DNA from: Sialis fuliginosa
Taxonomy: Eukaryota > Arthropoda > Insecta > Megaloptera > Sialidae
Direction: 5' to 3'
DNA: 64,000 bases
Assembly: GCA_961205875.1 (NCBI GenBank)
Contig: OY540812.1
Coordinates: 19,840,001 to 19,904,000, forward strand
Under the pieces are notes generated by a model that had not been told where the DNA came from, made no database searches, and worked only from the letters and a program-made list of their open reading frames with translations. Numbering within the stretch: the first letter of the stretch is position 1; each line of letters starts with the position of its first letter. Position numbers and translations under genes: made by a program. Of the stretch, positions 12,878 through 24,800 are shown piece after piece.

Positions 12878-15800
12878 GTAAGCTAAATATTTAATAATCC
12901 CATTGATAAATGAATGTGTGACTAGTTACTTATAACACAGCGACATTCACTCATGTTACTGTTTAGCTATATACATACTTGATGGAATATCGTGATGATA
13001 TTCATCCTGAATTAATTCTAGGTTCTTAGGCTTTTCTATAGTCAAAGTCTCATCAAAATAGGTTTAATAATTTAAGTCTTATTTCGGTCTCGAATTTTAC
13101 ACCTAACAGTCTCGTCTCGGTCATGTCTCGTGAAAATTGAATCCCCTTCGTATCGATCTTGTCTCGTCCACGTGATCAAATTGAGAAAAATTACGGCCTC
13201 GTGTAAATTTTTCTTTAATATCAAACATAAACTTTTAATTATTATTGAAAATCCATTATATTCTCGACTTAATTTATAAATAAAATTGATATCGTCTCAG
13301 TCTCGTCTAGACAAAATTTCAAACGATCTTTTCTCGTTTAAATTAAAATGGTATTGTCTCGTTTTGAGACCGGGGCGAAACCGAGAAAAATCTGATCTTG
13401 GCGTACAGCACTAATCAAAATGGATTATATGTTTGTAAAACAACGCATAGACTCAAAAAGCCCCAAATAATTACTTCAGGGCTGTAACTACCGTCAGGGC
13501 AGTGCTCCGCTGCTCCCGGTCATAAGGTACCTCTGAACAAACGAAAGTGGGAAGATATAGGGCCCCTCGATCACTTGCTGCCCCGAGGTCTCAGAGCCTC
13601 TAGTTACGGTCCTGTACTTCGAATAAATATAACTTACAGATAAAAAATCGGGTATTAATACATTATAAATTATAATATAATATTTATAAAGTAGATATGA
13701 AAGGTATCATGCTAAAAAACGCTGATAAAAAATGAAGAAAACTAGACAAATATATTCAATGATTTGTTTATTTTTCAAGTTTCGTCTATTTTCGATTACT
13801 ACATATATAATATAACATGAATTATGATTATTATTAATATTAATGTATTTATTTAAAAAACACATTTTTATTTACTGAACTACCATCTAAAGATGACTAT
13901 GGTTATCAACAATAAGATTTGGAAAAATTTGCTATTAATGTGATATTCAGAAACTCAGTATATACCTACGCTCTTGTTTTACAATCTGCTCTGATTATAT
14001 AGGTCATAACAATGGGCTGTCAATGGATAAAAAATCTGAATGTAATTTATTAATCGTACCTACTTTTCTAGTTATATTTCTATTCCTAACGTATTTTATA
14101 TATCAAATATTTTAATTATCCCTCTAATTAATACTTATATAATTTTTTATAGTTCCTGCTACAACGACGTCAGTGCACTGCACAGGACAATACGTAAACT
14201 ACACAAGCTCCTCAATCAGGCAACTAGCGAAAGTGAAGAGATTTCTTTGTACTTTGGTACAGTTTGGGGCAGATATTGGTACAGATATAGGAGACAGAGT
14301 CAAGTCTCTTGTTCTTAGTTTAGTGGTAAGTTGATTAAAAACTATTTACAATTATCGATTTGTTAACATGTGTTTTTTTTATGATTTACAGAGTTCAAAT
14401 TTAAGTATAGAAGAGTTCCATCAAGCACTTCAAGAAGTGACGAATTTTCCACTAAGACCCTTTGTACTTCCCTTCTTGAGGACTCATTTGCCGTTACTTC
14501 AAAGGGAAATTCACAGTTTAGCGAGATCTTCAAAACAGGTAAAACTATTTTAAAACTGTAACCCAATTAGTACTAGAAAATCGAATAATAGGTATTGTAT
14601 TAATTTGTTTTCTTGGATCTTCTGTCCTTCAAAAACACATTTTAGAATAACGGGAACCATAGAATTTTAAGTTCTAAATAGGATCAGATTAAGGCATTAC
14701 GGAACTCTAGGCTTCAACAAATTTGGGGCTTCTTATATGTTGGTATATGTAAAAGAAAGTTATAAACAATCGTATTACAGCTAAAATTCTTCATTAAGTG
14801 AATTTATTTTAAAATTGGTATCAAACAGAACACAGTAATTTGATGTATATAACGATTTTACTTAACTGCCCCAAAAACAATAAGATAATTTAGATAATAA
14901 ACATTGAATATAACACACTGGCTTTAAATAATTTAGCTGTTATATTCGAGAAATATAACAAATGCAGGAGAGCTAAAGAGTCTACAAATAATGTTTGTCG
15001 CTAACAGAAAAAAGCAGTAGTACCTATGTCTGGTAATAATGTTGGTATTCTTTTTTTTTTGATTATAAACTACATTATTCTAGTCTTCATTTTCTTGATT
15101 AACATTCCATAACAATTTACATCGAACATTTTTATGACTTTTAAAAAGTAGATAAAGACTTAATATGTAATTTTATATTTTATCTTTATTAATTTTTGAA
15201 CTTCTAACTACAAATACAATTATTTTGAGAATTTTTAACATTTTATTAAAATACAATGGAAGCTCGTTAATACGTTTTTATTAGGTCCAGGCATTCTTCC
15301 ATAAGACCCCATGTAAAAATATATTGCAAGTACGTGTTTTCTCCCTAGTCCTTTCAAAAACGTACTAACGAGGTTCCACTGTAATATAAATTCAAAGAAT
15401 AAAGTAATCAAAATTTAAAAATATATTTTGTTTCTTAAACAATTTACATATTTTATAAAATTACTATTCCGTGAATAAAAAGCACTATGACAACTCAAAA
15501 TTTAATTTAAAAGTACGCTTTTTACAGAGAATTTAATTAACAATTTATCAAACTTGCTAAAACTACTTTAGATCGATTGAAAATTCGAATTGTATTCGTT
15601 GTTCTGAAACATTAATTTTGTAATAACTTCTCGCAATTAAATACTTTGTAAAAACACCCCATTAAAAAGTTGACAAGTAAATTTATTAGCAAAAAATAAA
15701 GGTAAGTATTTGTACAAATAAACCAACGCAGGGCTGTAATAGTATATAACGAAAAGAAAACATAAAGAAAATATGTGAATTAAAATATAATATTTATACC

Positions 15801-18800
15801 TGATAGAAAATCTATAATGATGTACGTATGTACTTACCTACCACATACGTGTCTAACATATTTAATTCACAAAAAGTTCAATCAGGAGCGTATCATGTTA
15901 TTGAATAATACCGACTTCTGATATAGTTTAATCTCGAATCCGTTAATATTAGGGTTTATACAAAAACCGCTTTAAAAAAAACTAAAATAAAAAACGGTTT
16001 TCGAATTTTACAAATTTAACCAAAAAATCGGGGTTAAAAAACCGACAAATACAAAAAAATTACATGAAAAACCGGTTTTTCTATTTTATAAATTCAGCCA
16101 GTAAATCAGTTTTTAAATATCAATAACCCCTAGTTAATATTGATATCCGATGTACTTTGAAACTAATTTACCGCCAATATAAATTTTAATTTCAAGGATT
16201 AATATTTGTACAGCATTTGCTTTCCGATACAACTGAAAACGATTATTGTTTTCAGCTTATAAATATTTTTATCATACGAATAGAGCTGTAGACGATACTG
16301 AAACGAGACTAGATTAAATTGATATAAAATGATACCAGCTTAAATTTTTATACCAAGAGTCGGATCAATAATTAATATTTTTACAAGTTTTGAGGCTTCC
16401 GTGGTGATCTTGATATGGATCTGGGCTTCTGGGTGTGAGCAGCGTCGATTTGGTCGTGTTATCGGCCAACTTTTCGTCACACATTGCAGTGGACATCTTC
16501 AGGGCTTTTCTAAAAGTGCACTTTTAGAAAAACCCTGAAGATGTCCACTGCAATCTGTTTAGAAGAGCCCTGAAGATGTCTACTGCAGTGTGTGGCGAAA
16601 CGTTGGCCGATAACACGGCTAAATCGACGCGGTTTACACCCAGAAGCCAAGATCCAATTAATATTTTTGAAATTGTTGAACATTAGATTTTGTAAAATAT
16701 TAAGCCAGTATCAGTTCGAGGAAATTTAAGCCAATTTTTTTTGTTATTGCAAATTAGGTACTTCAAAATTTTGTTTGCAGCTCAGTAGAACTTCGATATA
16801 ATGGACTAATTTCAGCTGTAGGTTGTCCGATAAAGGCAAAAGTAGGTTCTCAGAACGCGTTGGTTAAAAAATGGATATAATTAGTTAGTTTAACTATTTT
16901 AAACTAACTATTTAAAGTAAATTACTAAAATTGAATCCCATTTAAAATCGTATTCCGGCTCTGAACTGAACCAAACCAGCTTTCGATCGCTGAAACTTGT
17001 GCAACACATAACAGTAAAACATAATTGTTAAGAGTGAACGAAATCTGGCTCCCGTAAATAACTCGCAGTAACGTTGACATTTTAAACACAGCCAAAGTTC
17101 GACAATAACCCACAAGATGGTGCCACCGCTGATTTGTATTTTTTAATTTTTCCGATCGCAGCTTATTTATTTCGCCAACAGATGTCGCTAGGTGCCAGCG
17201 GTGCTGCCTCTACATATTAAGAATTCTTAATGAAAGATGGTTGTTTGGAGCAGTGTTTTTTTTCTCCTCCCACTCACACCCTTTTTCCGTTTCCTCCGAT
17301 TACAGTTGACTTGCTTTAATATGTTGTTTACAGCTGACATAGTTTGAAATCGGAGTACCTGCTAATTATAATAAAATTTATATTACTGAAAATTAAACGT
17401 TTGTAACTGTTGTTGTTGTTGGAACTTTTGGTAATTTCACTTTCATAGTTCTGCGTAAAGTGAGATTTTAATGAAAAAGCATCAATTGTTTGTGATTTAG
17501 AACTTTTTGTTAAACAATATTTTTTAAATTTATTTTAAATACAGTTGATAGCTTATTATAATTATATTTCCGAAATTCCTAGATTGACATTTAGTATAAC
17601 TGTGCTGAATATTATTTATATTTATAAAAAATAACAAGTATTTTTTATGGTTTTATTAAAGGTTTTGCGAATATCTATTATTAATTGTAATATTTTCGGA
17701 TTGTTTCATAACGATTCAAAAACGTTGTAGTGTTTATCTTCAGAGGTATTTTGATTAACTATATAGCAATTCAAATGTCTTACAATTAGTTACAGTGCAT
17801 GGAGTTATCGAAGTTTGTAGATTATTTCTATATACTGTTTATTGTGCTGTTTTTTTAATTAACACAACACTAGTTTCCACGACTTAATACGCGGTGAACC
17901 GTGTGTTGTGGGCATGTTGGATGGACAAATTAAAAAAATTACATGGATTTCATACAAGTCTTGTGGCTTCCGCGGTTATCTTTGTATGGATTATGGCTTC
18001 TGGGTATAAGCTGCGTCGATTTGGTCGTGTTATTGGCCAACGTTTCGTCACACATTGCAGTGGACATCTTCAGGGCTCTTCTTAAAGTGGATTTCATTTT
18101 CCCCAGTCAAATATGAATGTCAATTTGAATGAATGTCAAAAAACATAGTTTGAACTATTTAGGTCACTATGATTTTGTGGATATTAACCCGGGTAACACT
18201 GGGTCCAATGCACTAGTTTATAAGAGAACTTACTGTGCCGGCGAAGTTTGCAGTATGGACATTCACAGTATGGAATATCTACTGTACGACAGAAATACCA
18301 TCTATTAAAACACATAAGAATGTTACAACTAATATCATTTTGAAACAATATCAAATAAATTTAATATCCTACTTTACTCCAGGCTGTCAAGGCTAAAAAG
18401 TACCTAAAATAGGAATTTTTAGGTACAGTTTTGCTACTTACTGGATTTGTTACAAATGGCTTAGAATAATACCCTAAGTTTGCTGGTTCAATTAAAAAAC
18501 GTTAAACTTTATTAGTTATTACAGCTTAAAAAAGTGTGTTTTCAGCCATTTTAATCAACGTAGCGGATAAACAAATGATTTTTTTTAAATGGAGGTTGTA
18601 GGGACTTTTATAGCGAATAACTTTTTTTTGAACAATACTTATTTAAACCGCTATTTAACAAAATTAAAAAAATCGAAAGAATTTTGCAATTGAACCATGG
18701 TTTATCTCTGACGCAAACATACAATTAGGGTATTATTCTAAATAACATTTGTAACAAATCCTGTAAGTAGTAAAACTGTATCTAAAAATAATCTGTTGTA

Positions 18801-21800
18801 GCCTCCATAGCCTGGACCAGTGGTGGGGAACCATTTTATCATAGAAGGCCACATTTAAATTTAAAAATAATAAGCAGGCCGTATACTTACCATCTTTCTT
18901 GAAGTAGTCTTCGTCGTGAAATATATCCCCACTAAGAAGTTCATATCAAATAACTTCAGAAAATGTGCGCAATAACCAATTTTAATTTACGTTTGATTAT
19001 TGGAGATTATTTGTTCAAAAATTTTTATTTTTGTCTCTAGGCAGAATAAAATTAAAAACAAATTGAGAAGAAAAAATATATATACTATCATAAATAATTG
19101 AAATATTTACCGGCCGCAATGAAGTATTGAAAAGGCCACATGCGGCCTTAAGGCCGCAGGTTCCCCATCCCTGGCCCTGGACTATATTGAGAACATGTCT
19201 GTTTATTATTGCAGATGTAATAATTGTATGTATTTTTAGTCATTCTAAGAAATCTTAAATGACATTATACATCTAAATTAATTGTTAATTTATTTTAAAA
19301 TAACAGAACATAGTAGTTTAAATTTATATACTCGTACAATGTGTACATACTGTAAACGTAAGTAAACAGAAAATTACATTTCCCTTTTCACAATTTCATT
19401 CCCACCTACTTTCAATTCGGAATTCTAAATTAAATTCTTCAAGTATATAGGATTGTTTTCTTTAATTCCTCCAACTAAGTGATTCTCTTTCTTTGAACTG
19501 TTTTTCAAATTTTAATTAGCATTGATCAAATGAATTTACATTTCCTTCTTCTGTGAGATGAAAAGCGCGCCTGGAAAAACATAGATGGGATAAAAATCAA
19601 GTGGTTGTAAAAAGAACAGCTCGGTTGAATCGCAGAAATGTGTTTTGTATATATTTAAATTATTGATTTGAATAAAGCAACACTTTTTTCATACGAAATT
19701 AGATTCTGACGACGATTTTAAAAATACAAAGATTGTTAAATATGTATGTATATAAGTATTTCAAATATTTATTTAAGATACGCTTGTGCCATTTATTATT
19801 TTTACAAATATGTAAAATATATTTTAATATTAATAGGTATACATAAAAATAATTTCATTGTGATCTAAATATTATTGTTCTTTTATTCAAATATCTAGCT
19901 ATAATTTTTTATAGTAGGTACAAACATATTAAAAATGTATAATTATATTTACACATTCAAAGTTTTGTGATTTTAAACTTATTTATACAAGACGTAGAAT
20001 AAAATTGCGAGAAATTTTACTGCGCAAAAAATCAAATTTATATCTAAAGTACGTAGTAAAATGAAGTATTAATACTAGCGAACTCCATACATATTTAATC
20101 TCGCTAATACATCCTATTTTGCCATTATATTATTAATCATTTTTGCACCTTATGTTTGTTTTTATCTTAACTTTTCTTATCTAAAGCTTACTTTATTAGT
20201 TATTTTAAAATAATTGAAAATTATTTTCTTTTTTTTTTATATAAATGCACTACAATGTTATTTTTATATATTCTGTTAAGAACAAATCCTGTTTTCTCCA
20301 GTGATACCAAATTAAACCTATATGTATTGCTATTTAGAAAAAGGTTTCAAGACGTCTTAACCGTCTTAACTATGTTATCATGAAGGAAAATAAATGACTG
20401 TCTAAAAAGTGCTTAAATTTTTATAATGTAATTGATAGTAACGCAAGTTGACCAACCCTGAACTGATATCCAATTATTTTTTGTATCGATCAGTAAATAC
20501 AGAAATTTAAATTTTTCTCGCATACTATCTCGAAAAAGGACCTATTTGAATATATATATGTTATATTTTAGTTTACAATTAGTTAATAATTACATATTTT
20601 CAGGTATTCGTTTCTTTGATTATACATTATATCAAATTACGGTAATACTAATGTTTCTCTCTGAGGAAACCTTTTCGAAAATAATTGATTAAATTATAAA
20701 TCTTAAAGAACCCTGTACAAATCTTATAGGAAATGACTCCCAATCGATTTGGTTGAAATTGTAGTATGATGCAATTCAGTGTGAATGATCGAAAAATGGG
20801 TATTTCGGTATATGGTTATTTTAAAGTATGCGGTCATTCTGATTTTTATTCGAGAATAGAATCATCGACTGGGAGCCATTTATCATAAAATTTGTTCAGA
20901 GTTTTTTTTCTGAATACTATGCAATACACATCCTAAACTCATAAAAATCACAAATTTTTTTTGAAGAGTGCGATTCCCAATAATTGACTATAATTTCAAG
21001 ATATAAATTATTTGTTTCAATAAATTATCAACAAATCTTTGTTTCAGTCTTCCCTGCAGTACGTCAGGACACACGAACACGTTGTGTTAGATCCAACATT
21101 TTCACCATCAGAAGCATCCGAAATATTCCTACCCACTGAGCCATCGAATTTAATACACAAACGACGGGCTTCAGACAGGTAAAGTTTATTTATTACATTT
21201 TCAACAAGTACAAATAAACCTTCATCCACCCAAACATCTCTAACAAAACTCTACTTATCGATATAACACAAATATATTGTTAAAATGTGTTAGAAAATCA
21301 TGAAACCGCAAATCGAAACAGTAAACATTCGCGGTGTTGGCGGAGGTGCTGAGAACGGTAGCGGGGTTCAGAACCTAGACGACGACAGCAGCGCCACTAG
21401 TGCCGCGATGTGTCGCACACGCGGTACACCAGTTTTATTAAAATGAATAATGGTTTCTTATGGCGGCGGGCGCGTTTCTATAATAACGGGCGCCATCTGG
21501 TGGCGACACGCGCGCACCATCTGTACCTCAAAGCGTGTACCACTCTTGCAACAAGGATCTTGTACTATAGTTCAAATTGAAATTTTATATACGTTATTTA
21601 AATGTAAAATTACTTTTGTTCTCTTATTAATGTTATTTTAATCTCTATAAAATATAAACAACTTTTAAACTAATAGTGAAGAGATATGACTATTGTTTGT
21701 TATACACAAAAATAATAAATATTATTTTAATCAATTATAGTTTAAATAAGAAACTGATAGTAGGTTTATGTAATTATTATTACAATAATGTTATTTTTCC

Positions 21801-24800
21801 AGAGTGTGAAATGATAATAATCACGATAATTATCTTGATAATAAAAAAAAAAATTTTTTTGTGTACGACATAATATTATGGGTACAAATTTCATCGCACT
21901 TCAAATTTGTTTTGTCTGTAGATACTATAGGTAATTAAATTAAATATATTTTTTTAGCAGTAGAAAAATTGATCAATTAGTGTTACTCAGCTATTATGGG
22001 ATTTCCTCGACCGACCGTATTTGACACACTGCAGGGAATAATATTTTTTCATAGCATTGATTATGACAGTTCGGTCATCAGGTCATTCTTGTTTCACTGT
22101 GTTTTATTTTAGTGTTATTATACAGGGTGCGCCAAAAGTATGGAAACCCCTGAAAATTTCGCAGAATAAGCGGGGAAAAAAAATGAAAATACCATATCCG
22201 ACGTATTTTTTGACGGGGAATCCAATGGTAACCTTGAATTTGACCTTGAACATAACCTCTAAGCTACAGAAAACCAAAAATCGATTTTTTAAATAGTACC
22301 CCCTTTTTTTATTGCAGATTCGAAAAGAGCGGAAAATTTTACGTTAGAATATGTATTTTTTTTTTCAAATCTTTTCGAATCTGCAATAAAAAAGGGGGTC
22401 CCATTTAAAAAAATCGATTTTTGGTTCGCTGTAGCTTAGAGGTTGTGTTCAAGGTTAAATTCAAGGTCACCATTGGATTCCCCGTCAAAAAATACGTCGG
22501 ATATGGTATTTTCATTTTTTTTCCCCGTTTATTCTGCGAAATTTTCACTTACTTGAGCTTAATTTTAGGTAAATTCTTGTTTTATTTGAGTCTGTAGTGC
22601 CCTTAAAATGACCTTAAAAAAAAAAAAAAATACATATTCTAACGTAAAATTTTCCGCTCTTTTCGAATCTGCAATAAAAAAAGGGGGTACTATTTAAAAA
22701 ATCGATTTTTGGTTCGCTGTAGCTTAGAGGTTATGTTCAAGGTCAAATTCAAGGTCACCATTGGATTCCCCGTCAAAAAATACGTCGGATATGGTATTTT
22801 CATTTTTTTTTCCCGCTTATTCTGCGAAATTTTCAGGGGTTTCCATACTTTTGGCGCACCCTGTATAGTAAGTAAACAGTAAAAATGTAAGGATATAAAA
22901 TATGTTTCATTTATCTATCTTAAAAAAAATTACTTTGATGCTGTATGATCTGATTAATTCTTAAGAATATGTAAGCAATTCCCTTTCTATACTAATAATT
23001 TAGATTCGTATATAAAATACGTTCGAGTAGAGGATCCCACTGAGATATGAAAAACAGACGGCCTGCGACGACGTCTCGGTTTTTTCTCGATGCCACCGCC
23101 AGTTGGTACAGCGCACTCCTCCACCACTCATTTCATCAGATGAACGTGTGTTCGCCCCCGCCCACCGCGTCACTATAATCCGACACCAGACCGGGAACCT
23201 CTGTAACGTATCTGACCGTTATAGAAAATATAATACGCACGCTGTATGTACACACACATGCGTTCCTGATATTGCTTGTGCATATGTGGCTCGATCTAGG
23301 CTGTTACAGGAGGCTGTTGTTTAGCCAGGAGAGTATTCAGAGGGAAATAAATATACATGGGTAAAAAGCTGACTCACGACGATATCTTCATTATCATTAA
23401 CTTTCATGCAAAAAAGTATTATTTTTTATCTAAACTTACTTCAAACTACATAACTTAACTACATTTTACTTAGATTTGATTTTTTTATTCGGTTAAAAAT
23501 TTGACACCTTAATAATCTCTAATTTTAGACGAAATTTTATAAATTGGTGCAATTTTTAGTTGGATATTCGTCGAAAATCAGTTTTGGTTAAAATACACTT
23601 TTACACTTTTCACCTTCGTGCTGAGATTGCGAGCTCAATTGTTGAAGCGAGTAAAAAGTACCAAATAAAAACTCTCTTGTACAATGTAAAAGATTACTGA
23701 TCCGTGAATAAATTATAATCCAGCCATGCGTGTCAAAAATATATGCCCACCATGTTAACACCTAGGAAATTCTTGTTAAATTGTAGTGGTTCGTTAAATA
23801 TTAAAATATAAATATTAAATCAACATTACATTTTTTTTAATTAATAATCTATACTAGGCGTCGCCAACAGGTCGATCGAGAAATTTTTTTAATAAGAATT
23901 GTGAATTTTAAAAACACAAATTTTTATTTTACGAATCATTAAAATTTTCAATTACTAAATTATACGTTTTTTGTATCTCAAAAATTTCCAACAATCTAAT
24001 AAGATATAATTATCCAAAAGTATTGTATATTGGTTTTTGTTTCAAGTATTTTTAAGGCAGGCACATAGTTTACAGATCTTTCGGAATTTTACCCTTAAAA
24101 GTTTAATTATGGAAATTAACAAGGTTAAAAAACTCAAACACTCAATTCATCAAATTAAAACTTACTTTGATTTAATAGCGCGAAGTGTCACGAATTTAAA
24201 TTTAAATTTGTTTTTCTTGAATTTTAGTTATTATGAAAACGGCATTTCTTCAAACGGTCAAACAGCTGCTATTTCTTTAGTCACGTCTGGAATTAATCAG
24301 CAAGAACCGGCAGATTACACATCACCACCTAGTAAGAGACAGATGACATCTACACCGTTACACCATCATACCCCGTTCTTGTTATCTACCGGTCTTCCGG
24401 CACATACCAACTTCTTTCTCCCTAATAACTTTACGCACAATCTACAGCACTACGACGCATACGCACAAAACAGCCAATCACAACAAACAATGGGTGGCAA
24501 TAATAAAACAATTGACAACGAAAATAATGACATATCAAGCGCGCAAAATTTGAATTTCCAAAATAAGTTTGGACTGAATTTAGCCAGTACAGGAAACAGA
24601 GGAGATGAAGAATGGAAAAATATACATGTTATGTTGAATTGTATTTTGTCTATGGTTGAGAAAACTAAACGGGCGTTGACAATCCTTCAACAAAGAAACT
24701 GTCAGGATCAAACAAACGAATGGTTAAGGAAACAGGATATTGGAATTGATCTCAAGAAAGCGGCAAATGAAATTATGATACAGGTTTGTAACTATCCAAA

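Larger units (their letters stand above)
14539..21047 (+). other. Large nervy intron C-D (6.5 kb)
   Basis: No exon-like frame in the gene's sense with family similarity. It holds the MITEs, family P retroposons and Helitron remnant listed at 15254, 15950, 16383, 17890-18217 and 18818. A moderately GC-rich stretch at 17090-17230 (gatggtgccaccgc, cagatgtcgctaggtgcc) is unexplained. Confidence 0.6.
21179..24227 (+). other. nervy intron D-E (3.0 kb)
   Basis: Contains the CpG island at 21331-21560, the three-armed inverted repeat at 22123 and the GC-rich patch at 23040-23310. A string gtcgccaacaggtcgatcgag near 23863 resembles a hAT end without a visible partner. Otherwise featureless AT-rich DNA. 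Confidence 0.5.

Noticed and set aside
24037-24227. Upstream extension of the long open frame containing nervy exon E
   Set aside because: It lies before a good acceptor (attttag at 24221-24227), has no family similarity, and exon D joins in frame exactly at 24228.
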